Source of the DNA: Pelagimonas sp017744045
GTDB lineage: Bacteria; Pseudomonadota; Alphaproteobacteria; Rhodobacterales; Rhodobacteraceae
Assembly (NCBI RefSeq): GCF_017744045.1
Contig: NZ_JAGHRD010000021.1
Length of the DNA stretch: 64,000 bases
Strand: one strand, 5' to 3'
Under the pieces are notes generated by a model, which worked only from the letters and a program-made list of their open reading frames with translations, did not search any database and had not been told where the DNA came from. Below are positions 44,498-52,788 of this stretch, piece after piece. The position numbers were made by a program, and so were the translations under genes. Each line of letters opens with the position of its first letter. The first letter of the stretch is position 1.

Positions 44498-44684
44498 GGC
44501 GCGCTCCGTTCGTTGCTCTGCAGGGGACGGTGGCGCGGGGGAGGCGGCATGTCAATCGTTGAGGGGGAAGGGGTAGGGAAGACGCGTGATCGCCGTCACG
44601 CGGGTTGGCGAAGTAACATGATTTTCTACCACTTTATCTAAGCAAGTTCTCTCCAACGTGTGTGTTCGCTCAAACGATAGCAAA

Positions 44685-44713
44685 ATCGCCATCCCGGGGG
44701 GCGGGACGGCGAT
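44685..44713 (-). terminator. Terminator of the liv-hydrolase operon
   Basis: ATCGCCATCCCG pairs with CGGGACGGCGAT (one G-U) around five bases, followed on the minus strand by TTTT. It lies about 75 nt past the last gene of the liv operon. Confidence 0.7.
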
Positions 44714-44787
44714 CACGCGGCGGCCCAAGGGCCTTGATTCCGCGCGTGTGAAAACCCGAGAAACGCTTTTACAAATACAAGCATTGA

Positions 44788-45519
44788 TTAAACCCCAGCG
44801 CAGAAATCCCGTATCACGGTCACGAAATCCAGCGGTTCCTCGAGATGTGGACTGTGGCCTGAACCGGGAAAGCAATGCCGCCGCGCCTGTGGGGCATTGG
44901 CCGCCATCCAGGTGGCGGCGGCGGAGGGGTAGACGCGGCTGGCGCCGCCATGACCGATGAGCCAGGGAATATCGATTTGCGGAATGGTGGCGCGCAGGTC
45001 CAGCGCCATCATCTCGTCCCAGTACTGCGCCATGATGGCAGGATCATTGGAGAGGATTTGTTGCAAGGCCTGATCCCGGCTGTAATCTGGCGCGCCGGTC
45101 TTGCGGGCAAACATGGTTGTGGCGATCTTTTGCGCGGCTTGAGGCCAATCGGTATGGATCTCATGCCGGGTGGCGGCTTGACGGTCAGGGGTTTGACCGT
45201 TCAGGCCAAATTGCCAATCCTCACCATTGATCGGCTTGGGGCTCATATCCAGGGTCACAAGGCCTTTGATCCCGCGCGTGCCGTGCTGGGCAATGTAGTG
45301 CCATGCGATGGCGGCCCCCATGGACCAGCCCACCACAATGGCCGGGCCCTTGTGCCAGAGCAGCTCTTGCAAGAGGTCGCTACATGCCTGCAGGCTGGCC
45401 GGGGTTTTGTTATCGCCATGGCCGGGCAGATCCGGGGCGATTCCGCCAAGTTCGGCCAAAACAGGGTCGAAAATCGATCCGCGCATTGTCCAGCCATGCA
45501 GGAAAATCAATTGCGTCAT
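44788..45519 (-). CDS. Alpha/beta hydrolase of BioH-like type, last gene of the liv operon
   Basis: 243 aa. The core is LIFLHGWTMRGSIFDPVLAE, nucleophile elbow VVGWSMGAAIAWHYIA (Ser in WSMGA), and histidine GSGHSPHLEEP. The size matches carboxylesterases such as BioH, but no biotin genes are near. It overlaps the livM stop by 4 nt (ATGA), so it is expressed with the transporter and may hydrolyse what the transporter imports. Proposed role is from context only. Confidence 0.8.
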   Translation of the reverse strand: MTQLIFLHGWTMRGSIFDPVLAELGGIAPDLPGHGDNKTPASLQACSDLLQELLWHKGPAIVVGWSMGAAIAWHYIAQHGTRGIKGLVTLDMSPKPINGEDWQFGLNGQTPDRQAATRHEIHTDWPQAAQKIATTMFARKTGAPDYSRDQALQQILSNDPAIMAQYWDEMMALDLRATIPQIDIPWLIGHGGASRVYPSAAATWMAANAPQARRHCFPGSGHSPHLEEPLDFVTVIRDFCAGV

Positions 45520-46568
45520 TTGCTGCCCCGGAGGCGGCCGACAATGCCGGTGGGGAAGAAATAGACGCTGAGGATGAACAAGACGCCAAGCCAGAGCAGC
45601 CAGCGATCCGGGTCAAGCAGGCGCGAGAGCAGCGGCAGGAACTCGGTCGCAGTGGCGGCGCTGCCCATGAGATCCTGAAGATAGGTTTGCGCCAGCACCA
45701 ACAGCGTTGCCCCCACAGCCGCGCCCCAGATCGTGCCCATGCCGCCAATGACGACCATGAGCAGCAGGTCGAGCATGATGGTGAAACTCAGCGTGGTATC
45801 CGGCCCGACATAGCGCAGCCAAAGCGCAAAGAGCGAGCCGGCCAGCGCTGCGGTCGCGGCTGAGAGACAGGTGGCGACGGTGCGATACCAGACGACGCGA
45901 TAGCCGATGGCTTCGGCGCGGAAGTCGTTTTCGCGGATCGCTTGCAACACCCGGCCAAAGGGGGAGTTTACGACGCGCAGCATCAGCAGAAAGAGCATCA
46001 GGGAGCAGGTGAAGATCAGGTAGTAATTCAGCAGCTTGCCGTTGATTTTAACCCCCATGAATTCGCCCATGCGATTGGCGGGGCCAAGCTCGCGCGGGAT
46101 CTTGAAGGTAAACCCGTCTTCTCCCCCGGTCAGCCAAGAGAGTTGCGAGACCAGCACCGCCACAGCCGAGGCCACGGCGAGGGTGATCATCGCGAAGAAA
46201 ATGGCGCGGACGCGGAGGCTAAAGAGGGCGATGAGGAAGGCAAAGGCGGCGGCAAGGGCAGCCCCGGCGAGGCTACCAATGATGATGGAATGAAACCCGC
46301 GCCCCATATGGAGCGAGGCAAGGCCGACCCCATAGGCACCCATGCCGAAAAACATCGTATGGGCAAAACTGACCACGCCAGTATAGCCCAAGAGCAGGTC
46401 ATAGCTGGCGGCGAGCACAATGAAGATGGCGATGCGGGCGGCGGTGTCCAGAGAGCGGACACCGGGGAACAGGAAGGGGGCCAAGGCAAGGCCAAGGAAG
46501 ATCACCAGCACCACAAGGGTGAGGATCTTGGAGCGGGGCGTGTCGTTGGACAGAAGCGTTTTCAGCAT
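45516..46568 (-). CDS. livM: Branched-chain amino acid/amide-type ABC permease LivM
   Basis: 350 aa from the ATG at 46568 (MLKTLLSNDTP), with GAGG eight bases upstream; a longer frame to 46631 overlaps the previous gene without need. About 8-9 spans, with the LivM motif DLLLGYTGVVSFAHTMFFGM and LDLLLMVVIGGMGTIWGAAV. It pairs with LivH in the membrane. Confidence 0.9.
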   Translation of the reverse strand: MLKTLLSNDTPRSKILTLVVLVIFLGLALAPFLFPGVRSLDTAARIAIFIVLAASYDLLLGYTGVVSFAHTMFFGMGAYGVGLASLHMGRGFHSIIIGSLAGAALAAAFAFLIALFSLRVRAIFFAMITLAVASAVAVLVSQLSWLTGGEDGFTFKIPRELGPANRMGEFMGVKINGKLLNYYLIFTCSLMLFLLMLRVVNSPFGRVLQAIRENDFRAEAIGYRVVWYRTVATCLSAATAALAGSLFALWLRYVGPDTTLSFTIMLDLLLMVVIGGMGTIWGAAVGATLLVLAQTYLQDLMGSAATATEFLPLLSRLLDPDRWLLWLGVLFILSVYFFPTGIVGRLRGSK

Positions 46569-46588
46569 GGTTAGAGCCTCACTTTGCC

Positions 46589-47623
46589 TTATTTCGCTTT
46601 GACCACGGGCATCATGCCCTGCGGACGCCACATCAGGATCGCGGTCATCAGGCCGATATTGGAAATCAGCGCCAGTTTCGGTTCGAGAAAGGCGATGTAG
46701 TTCTGCAAAAGCCCGACCAGCAGGGCACCGATAAAGGCACCTTCGACGCTGCCCAGCCCGCCGATGATCACGACGATAAAGACGAGGATCATCATCTCTT
46801 CGCCCATGCCTGCGGTGATGACTTCCTCATAGAGGCCCCACATGACGCCGCCCAATCCGGCCAGTGCGGAACCGGCGATAAAGACGCCGACAAAGACGAT
46901 GCGCAGGCGATAGCCCAAGGCCTCGACCATTTCGCCGTTTTCCACCCCAGCGCGCACGATCAAGCCGATCTTGGTGCGGCGGAACACCAGCCGCATGGCG
47001 ATGAACAGCACCAGCCCAATCGCAACGGCAAGCAGGCGGTATTTTTCCAGCGCCGCGCCCCAAAAGGTGATCGCGCCTTTGAGCATTTCGGGGCGGGTGA
47101 GAAAGATTTCTTCGGGCCCCCAGATCACATGAATCATCTGTTCGATGACGATCAAGCCCCCGACGGTGACAAGGATCTGTTTCAGATGCGCGCCATAGAC
47201 CGGTTTCACGATCACCCGCTCAAAGGCCCAGCCGAGCAGACCGGTGACAGCCATAGCGGCGAGAACGGCGAGAAAGATGGCGATGAGGTTCAAGGTCAGC
47301 GAAGGCGCACCGGCCCATTCCGCCAGGCCGAAGAGGACGGAGATGCCGACGAAAGCGCCCACCGAGATAAAGGCTCCATGGCCGAAATTGATCACATCCA
47401 TCAGGCCGAAAACCAAGGTGAGGCCCGAAGCCATGACAAAGATCATCATGCCCATGGCAAGGCCCGAAACGGTCAGGGTCAGCCAGCTTGACGGATTCCC
47501 GATGGCGAGAAACCCCAGGACCACAAGGATCGGGATCAGCAATACGGGCAGGGATTGCGCCAGACGTTCCGAGATGGGGACCGAGGCAAAGGTGGGTTTG
47601 TGATCGGGGGCAATGCTGGTCAT
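46589..47623 (-). CDS. livH: Branched-chain amino acid/amide-type ABC permease LivH
   Basis: 344 aa from the ATG at 47623 (MTSIAPDHKPTF), which overlaps the livF stop by 4 nt. Hydrophobic with the LivH segments LVFGLMDVINFGHGAFISVG and VIIGGLGSVEGAFIGALLVG. Forms the membrane channel with LivM. Confidence 0.9.
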   Translation of the reverse strand: MTSIAPDHKPTFASVPISERLAQSLPVLLIPILVVLGFLAIGNPSSWLTLTVSGLAMGMMIFVMASGLTLVFGLMDVINFGHGAFISVGAFVGISVLFGLAEWAGAPSLTLNLIAIFLAVLAAMAVTGLLGWAFERVIVKPVYGAHLKQILVTVGGLIVIEQMIHVIWGPEEIFLTRPEMLKGAITFWGAALEKYRLLAVAIGLVLFIAMRLVFRRTKIGLIVRAGVENGEMVEALGYRLRIVFVGVFIAGSALAGLGGVMWGLYEEVITAGMGEEMMILVFIVVIIGGLGSVEGAFIGALLVGLLQNYIAFLEPKLALISNIGLMTAILMWRPQGMMPVVKAK

Positions 47624-48345
47624 GTGGCGGCCTCCATGGACAGGCCCATCAACTGTTCCTGAAGGGCGGCGTTTGTGGCAAGTTCCTGCATGGTACCGCT
47701 CCAAACGATTTTGCCGTCATCCATCACGGCAGCGTAATCGCCAATCGCCTTGGCGACGGCGAAATTCTGTTCGACCATCAGAATGCTTGCCCCTTGGTTT
47801 TTGAGTTCCTTGAGCGCGGCGGCCATGGTGGAGACGATGGCGGGGGCAAGGCCCTTGGTCGGCTCGTCAATCAGGTAGAGTTTGCGTTCTTCGGCCATGG
47901 CGCGGGCGATGGACAACATTTGTTTCTGCCCGCCTGACAGGTTCCCCGCCTCGGACGTCCAAAAGGTTTTGAGCGGGGGGAAGGCGGAAAAGATCCAGTC
48001 GCGGCGCTGAGGCGACAATGGCCCGGAAGCGGCGGCAAGGGTCATGTTTTCTTCGACCGTGAGGTCGGTGAAAATCCCCATATCTTCGGGGACAAAGCCG
48101 ATGCCAGCGCGGGCGCGGGCAGGGGTTGGGGTCTCGGTGATATTATCCGTGTCGAAATGGATTGTGCCGGTATGGGCAGCCCAAAGGCCCATAATGGTGC
48201 GCAGGGTGGTGGTTTTGCCGACACCGTTGCGCCCCAAAAGCATGGTTACCGCCCCACGTTCAACCGCAAGGTCGACACCGTGCAGGATGTGATATTGGGC
48301 AATATCCGTATGCACATTTTGCAGCTTGAGAATAGGGTCAGACAT
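47620..48345 (-). CDS. livF: ABC transporter ATPase LivF
   Basis: 241 aa from the ATG at 48345. Walker A LLGRNGVGKTTTLRTIMG, signature NLSGGQKQMLSIARAM, Walker B KLYLIDEPTKGLAP. LivF-type second ATPase; overlaps livG by 8 nt and livH by 4 nt. Confidence 0.93.
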   Translation of the reverse strand: MSDPILKLQNVHTDIAQYHILHGVDLAVERGAVTMLLGRNGVGKTTTLRTIMGLWAAHTGTIHFDTDNITETPTPARARAGIGFVPEDMGIFTDLTVEENMTLAAASGPLSPQRRDWIFSAFPPLKTFWTSEAGNLSGGQKQMLSIARAMAEERKLYLIDEPTKGLAPAIVSTMAAALKELKNQGASILMVEQNFAVAKAIGDYAAVMDDGKIVWSGTMQELATNAALQEQLMGLSMEAAT

Positions 48346-49105
48346 CGGCCAGCTCCTTGCCCATATAGGCGTCTTGCACCACATCCGAGGCCATGACTTC
48401 GGCCGGGTCCCCATCAGCGACCAAAGCGCCGTTGTGCAAAACGATGATGCGGTCGGCGAGGGTGCGGATCACGTCCATCTTATGTTCGACCAGCAGGATG
48501 GTGCGGTCACGCTCGGCCTTGAGTTCGGCGATCAGGTCAAGCACGACGGGCGCTTCGTCAACGCTCATCCCGGCGGTGGGTTCGTCGAACATGTAAACCT
48601 TGGGGTCGATGGCGATCAGCATCGCGACCTCAAGCTTGCGCTGGTTGCCGTGGGAGAGCTCAGACACAGCTTGGTCGCGCAACGTATCCAGCCGCACACG
48701 TTCCAGCACTGACATCGCCTCGACCGTCACCGCGTGGTGGCTGTCGGCCAGGGTCAGCAATGACGCCTTGGAGCCGCGATGCGCCTGAATGGCGAGGCGG
48801 ACATTTTCCAGAACCGAGAGGCCGGGAAAGAGGTTGGTGAGCTGAAAGGCCCGGCCCAGCCCACGCTTGCAACGCTCGGAGACCGAAAGCCGGGTGATGT
48901 CATCCCCCATCAAGGAAACCGAGCCCGCCGATACCGGAATCTGCCCGGAAATGAGGTTGAAATAGGTGGTCTTGCCCGCGCCATTGGGGCCCACGATGGC
49001 GGTCAGCTCCGACGCGTGAAAGGCGCAGGACACCGCGTCAACCGCCACATGTCCACCAAAGCGCACGGTCAGCCCGTCCGTTTCCAGAAGCACCTGGGTC
49101 ATCAT
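48338..49105 (-). CDS. livG: ABC transporter ATPase LivG
   Basis: 255 aa. Walker A VGPNGAGKTTYFNLISGQ, signature ELSHGNQRKLEVAMLI, Walker B YMFDEPTAGMSVDEAP, with LivG-type extra helix VLENVRLAIQAHRGSK. Follows livK by 88 nt, a gap that could include partial termination to set the high level of the binding protein. Confidence 0.93.
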   Translation of the reverse strand: MMTQVLLETDGLTVRFGGHVAVDAVSCAFHASELTAIVGPNGAGKTTYFNLISGQIPVSAGSVSLMGDDITRLSVSERCKRGLGRAFQLTNLFPGLSVLENVRLAIQAHRGSKASLLTLADSHHAVTVEAMSVLERVRLDTLRDQAVSELSHGNQRKLEVAMLIAIDPKVYMFDEPTAGMSVDEAPVVLDLIAELKAERDRTILLVEHKMDVIRTLADRIIVLHNGALVADGDPAEVMASDVVQDAYMGKELADV

Positions 49106-49193
49106 TCTGCCTGTTTGTCAGAAGGGGAGGGGGTGCAGGGGGATCAAAGTCACGGATGACCCCCCTGCGGTTATGCGCAGTTCAGGCTGCGCA

Positions 49194-50375
49194 TCACTGG
49201 TTTCTGAGAGGGATCTTCATCTCGTCCAGCCCAATCTCGCGCACCAGAACCGGAACGCCATAATCCTTGCCGTCCTGAATTTCAGTGCGGAAGTGATACA
49301 TGGGCTGCATGGCCTGATGATCCTCGGCGCGGAACATCATCTTGCCCTTGGGGGTCTGCCATTCCATGCCTTCCATCGCTTCGATCAGCGCGTCGGTATC
49401 CTCGGCTCCGCCGGCCTTTTTGATCGCCTCAACCACGGCGATGCCCGCGGCCATGCCACCTGCGGTGAAGAAATCCGGCGGGGTGCCGTGGCGTTCAAAA
49501 TGCTCTTTCACAAGCCATTCATTCACCGGGTTCTGCGGGATTTCATAGTAGTAATAGGTCGCGCCTTCGAGGCCGGGCAGCTCTTTGTACGCCTTCAAAG
49601 CGGCCAGAATGTTGCCACCTGTGGCGATTTCGACGCCAAAGCGGGACGGGTCCATCGCGTTGATCTTGGACATCGGATTGCCGCCGCCGGCCCAGATGAT
49701 GAAAAGCTTTTTGTCGCCGCTTTCCCCTTCCATCGCATTGAAAATCCGCTCAGCGGCAGCGGTGAAATCGGTGGTGTCGGTGGGGACATATTCCTCGTGG
49801 GCAATCTTGGCCCCGGTGGCCTCAAGCGCCTCTTTGAAGGCCGCCACACCGTCACGGCCAAAGGCGTAATCCTGCGCCAGGGTCGCGATGGTGACACCGT
49901 CACCGCCTAGGGCAACCGCGTTGGAAATCGCATCCTGAGAGGAGTTGCGCCCGGTGCGGAAGATATAGCGGTTCCAGGCGGAGCCGGTGATGCTGTCGGC
50001 CACGGCGGGTTCGACAATCAGCACGCGTTCATATTCCTCGGCAACCGGCAACATGGCCAGCGCCACGCCCGAGCTGACGGGGCCAACGGCGATATGCGCG
50101 TCATCATCGCCATAGGCCTCGGCCAGCAGCGAACGGCCTGTGGCCGGGTCCAGCTGGGTGTCTTTCTCGATCACGACGATTTTCTCGCCGTCAATCTCCA
50201 TCGTGCCGCCGGTGGCATATTCCAGCCCCATCATCAGCCCGTCATGGGATTGTTTGGCATAGGCCTCGAACGGGCCGGTTTTACCATAGACATGCGCCAC
50301 GCGGATCTCAGCGCTGGCTGCAGTGGCCAGAGCCAATGTCAGCGCCGCCACACCGGTCTTCAGAAGTCCTTTCAT
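49194..50375 (-). CDS. livK: ABC transporter substrate-binding protein (LivK/amide type)
   Basis: About 393 aa from the ATG at 50375, after GGAGGAGG; a longer frame to 50438 is unlikely. Signal peptide KGLLKTGVAALTLALATAASA with cleavage after ASA. Type 1 periplasmic-binding fold (VAHVYGKTGPFEAYAKQSHD, HIAVGPVSSGVALAMLPVA, TLAQDYAFGRDGVAAFKEAL). The family binds branched-chain amino acids, amides or urea; the specific ligand is not determined. A 20-bp palindrome lies upstream. Confidence 0.92.
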   Translation of the reverse strand: MKGLLKTGVAALTLALATAASAEIRVAHVYGKTGPFEAYAKQSHDGLMMGLEYATGGTMEIDGEKIVVIEKDTQLDPATGRSLLAEAYGDDDAHIAVGPVSSGVALAMLPVAEEYERVLIVEPAVADSITGSAWNRYIFRTGRNSSQDAISNAVALGGDGVTIATLAQDYAFGRDGVAAFKEALEATGAKIAHEEYVPTDTTDFTAAAERIFNAMEGESGDKKLFIIWAGGGNPMSKINAMDPSRFGVEIATGGNILAALKAYKELPGLEGATYYYYEIPQNPVNEWLVKEHFERHGTPPDFFTAGGMAAGIAVVEAIKKAGGAEDTDALIEAMEGMEWQTPKGKMMFRAEDHQAMQPMYHFRTEIQDGKDYGVPVLVREIGLDEMKIPLRNQ

Positions 50376-50420
50376 CTGGGTTCCTCCTCCCATTCGCTTC
50401 TCTCTCCTGCAAAATATGAA

Positions 50421-50440
50421 ACATGAATCATTATTCATGT
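50421..50440 (-). promoter_or_regulatory. Palindromic operator upstream of livK
   Basis: ACATGAAT-CATT-ATTCATGT is a perfect 8-bp inverted repeat around four bases, 46 nt upstream of the livK start. Size and symmetry fit a dimeric HTH repressor. The regulator is not known. Confidence 0.6.
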
Positions 50441-50494
50441 CAACGATTCAGATTTTGGAGAATATTGCGGATAGCGCCGCCAAAACGCAGAACC

Positions 50495-50517
50495 CCCCGC
50501 AGTTAGACACTGCGGGG
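50495..50517 (-). terminator. Hairpin downstream of the HxlR gene
   Basis: CCCCGCAG and CTGCGGGG are separated by 7 nt, about 50 nt beyond the HxlR stop. A short T run follows in the minus direction. Confidence 0.55.
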
Positions 50518-50566
50518 TGAACACTCACGCTTGTGAATTAACATAATCTGGATTATGCGCTGAATG

Positions 50567-50914
50567 TCACACCCTCGGATAGGCGCTCCCCCAAGCATGT
50601 AACGCTGATACGACCGGCCCCAAGGCGGTGCCTTTCTTGGTCAGGCTGTATTCCACGCGCGGTGGCACTACGGCATAGACTTTGCGGGCGACGATTCCAT
50701 CTGCTTCAAGCTCGCGCAATTGTTTTGTCAGGCTGCGTTGCGTGACCGAGCCAACCCGGCGTGACAATTCGTTGAAACGCAGCGTTTCTGACAAAAGGTG
50801 ATAGATCACCAGCCCTTTCCACTTGCCCGCGATTTGCTCAAGCGCGTTTTCGACCGGACAGCCGCCATTGCAATTGGAGTTCTCAAAGCGTTTGACGGGT
50901 TTTACAGTGTCCAT
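50567..50914 (-). CDS. HxlR-family transcriptional regulator
   Basis: About 115 aa from the ATG at 50914; the frame extends to 50959. Contains the family core NCNGGCPVENALEQIAGKWK with the conserved Cys-Pro, then a winged helix (SVTQRSLTKQLRELEADGIV). HxlR proteins often sense electrophiles through the cysteine. It is divergent from a quinone oxidoreductase, a common arrangement, and probably represses it. Confidence 0.87.
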   Translation of the reverse strand: MDTVKPVKRFENSNCNGGCPVENALEQIAGKWKGLVIYHLLSETLRFNELSRRVGSVTQRSLTKQLRELEADGIVARKVYAVVPPRVEYSLTKKGTALGPVVSALHAWGSAYPRV

Positions 50915-51034
50915 TTGGTACCTATAGGCCGAAATGTTGCGTACTTGTGCAGTATACACCAGTGTTTGTAAGCCTCAAGCCAAGCGGTCAGCGGCCCCCG
51001 CCGCCGCACCATTGGACTGAGGAAAGGACCCCAC

Positions 51035-52054
51035 ATGAAAGCCGTCGGTTATTACGAAAACCTGCCCAGCAGCGATCCAAAATCTCTGGTTGATCTCGAC
51101 CTGCCAAAACCAAGCCCGACCGGGCGTGACATTCTGGTCGAGGTCAAGGCGATCTCGGTCAACCCGGTTGATACGAAAATTCGTCAGGGACGCGCCGCCA
51201 GCAATGGCCAGCCCGAAGTGCTGGGTTGGGACGCAACCGGTATTGTGGCCGCCATCGGGCCTGAGGTGACGGGCTATGCGCCGGGTGACAAGGTTTGGTA
51301 TGCGGGCGATATTTCGCGCCCGGGCACCAATAGCGAATTTCATCTGGTCGATGAACGCATTGTTGGGCGGATGCCTGAAACGCTGGGTTTTTCCGCCGCA
51401 GCCGCCCTGCCCCTGACCACGCTCACCGCCTATGAGATGCTGTTTGATCGTTTGAAAGTCACAGAGCCGGTGGCCGGTGGGGCCAAGGCGGTGCTGATCA
51501 TTGGCGGGTCCGGCGGTGTTGGCTCCATCGCGATCCAATTACTGCGCGCCCTCAGCGATGTCACGGTGATTGCCACCGCCTCGCGCCCGGAAACCCAGGC
51601 CTGGGTGACAGAGCTTGGCGCGCATCACGTGATTGATCACTCCCAGCCTTTGGCGGAGCAAGTGGCTGCCTTGGATATTGGCGCGCCCTCTTTCGTGTTT
51701 TCGACCACCCATTCCGACAGTTACATTAGCGAGGTCACGAGCCTGATCGCGCCGCAAGGGCGCTATGGTTTGATCGACGATCCGGCGGCGTTTGACATCA
51801 TGCCGTTCAAAGGCAAGAGCATCTCGATCCATTGGGAGCTGATGTATACGCGATCACTGTTCCAAACCGCCGATATCACCCGGCAACAGGACATCCTGAA
51901 CGAGGTCGCGGCGCTGGTGGATGCGGGTAAGGTCCGCACAACGACAGACGAGCCGCTGGGGCTGATAACGGCGGAAAACCTGCGCAAGGCGCATGGGATG
52001 CTGGAAAGCAACAAGACCAAGGGAAAGCTGGTTTTGGAAGGGTTTCCTGGCTGA
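51035..52054 (+). CDS. Zinc-independent quinone oxidoreductase / alcohol dehydrogenase
   Basis: 339 aa. MDR fold with GroES part (VEVKAISVNPVDTKIRQGRA, WDATGIVAAIGPEV) and NADPH motif VLIIGGSGGVGSIAIQLLRA. Similar enzymes reduce alpha,beta-unsaturated carbonyls and quinones. Divergent from the HxlR gene; the intergenic region is 120 nt and probably holds the shared operator. Confidence 0.87.
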   Translation: MKAVGYYENLPSSDPKSLVDLDLPKPSPTGRDILVEVKAISVNPVDTKIRQGRAASNGQPEVLGWDATGIVAAIGPEVTGYAPGDKVWYAGDISRPGTNSEFHLVDERIVGRMPETLGFSAAAALPLTTLTAYEMLFDRLKVTEPVAGGAKAVLIIGGSGGVGSIAIQLLRALSDVTVIATASRPETQAWVTELGAHHVIDHSQPLAEQVAALDIGAPSFVFSTTHSDSYISEVTSLIAPQGRYGLIDDPAAFDIMPFKGKSISIHWELMYTRSLFQTADITRQQDILNEVAALVDAGKVRTTTDEPLGLITAENLRKAHGMLESNKTKGKLVLEGFPG

Positions 52055-52100
52055 GGGTTGAGACGGGGCAGGACAAGCGTCCTGCCTTTAACCCCAATCT

Positions 52101-52187
52101 CCCCCGGATTGCCCGCAATCCGGTTATCGCTCATGCCAAAGGCATACTTTCAGCATGACCCTGCCCCCTGGGCGGGCGTGAACCTTT
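52101..52187. repeat. Dispersed nested-hairpin repeat, copy 4
   Basis: CCCCCGGATTGCCCGCAATC hairpin, then CATGCCAAAGGCATACTTTC insert, then CCCCCTGGGCGGGCGTGAAC. Lies between the convergent quinone reductase and soxG genes, at the 3' end of both. Confidence 0.72.
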
Positions 52188-52224
52188 GGTACAACGTGAC
52201 TTCATTGTCTTCTGGTCAGAACCG

Positions 52225-52788
52225 CTAGACCGCCACAGACCCCATGATCGTCTTGATGCCATGGGCAAAGGAGCTGGCAAAGCTGCGCCCGCAGAGCAGG
52301 CGATAGGATCTACCGGGCTCAAGGCACAGCACAAAGCAGCCGACATGATCAATCACCGTGCGCTGAACGCGGTTTGTGCCGAACTCAGCCAAGTTGATGG
52401 GGCAGAGGCGTTCCAGGATCGGGGTCACGTCCGCGCCCTGCAGATCAAACACCACCCAGCCGTCATTCTGTTCGGTGACCGAGGCCTGATTCCCCAGTTC
52501 GGATTTCAGCTCAGCAGCCAGCGTTTCCGAGCCGCCGTGATCGGCCAGAACAAACCACTGGTTTGGCCCGCTCCAGAATACAGTGCGGCCCAAGCCATCC
52601 TGCCATTCCGACACAGCCACAGCCGCCGCGCCGGTCAAGACAGGGCTGAGATCACCCTGCCCTGCGCGCGCCGCGACCGAAGCAATGGCGAAATCGGGGC
52701 GTTCCGCCAGCGTGGCACTGCCGATCTGGTTGATCATGGCATCGTCGCGACCAAAGGCGGTGCGGGGGAAGAGAGTGTATTTAGTCAC
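52225..52788 (-). CDS. soxG: Sarcosine oxidase gamma subunit
   Basis: About 187 aa. The best start is a GTG at 52788, with AGAAGGAG nine bases upstream; it gives the usual SoxG length and overlaps soxA by 8 nt. The motif EWQDGLGRTVFWSGPNQWFV and the end SYRLLCGRSFASSFAHG are family-typical. It is part of the heterotetrameric enzyme that oxidises sarcosine to glycine, handing formaldehyde to tetrahydrofolate. Last gene of the sox operon. Confidence 0.88.
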   Translation of the reverse strand: MTKYTLFPRTAFGRDDAMINQIGSATLAERPDFAIASVAARAGQGDLSPVLTGAAAVAVSEWQDGLGRTVFWSGPNQWFVLADHGGSETLAAELKSELGNQASVTEQNDGWVVFDLQGADVTPILERLCPINLAEFGTNRVQRTVIDHVGCFVLCLEPGRSYRLLCGRSFASSFAHGIKTIMGSVAV

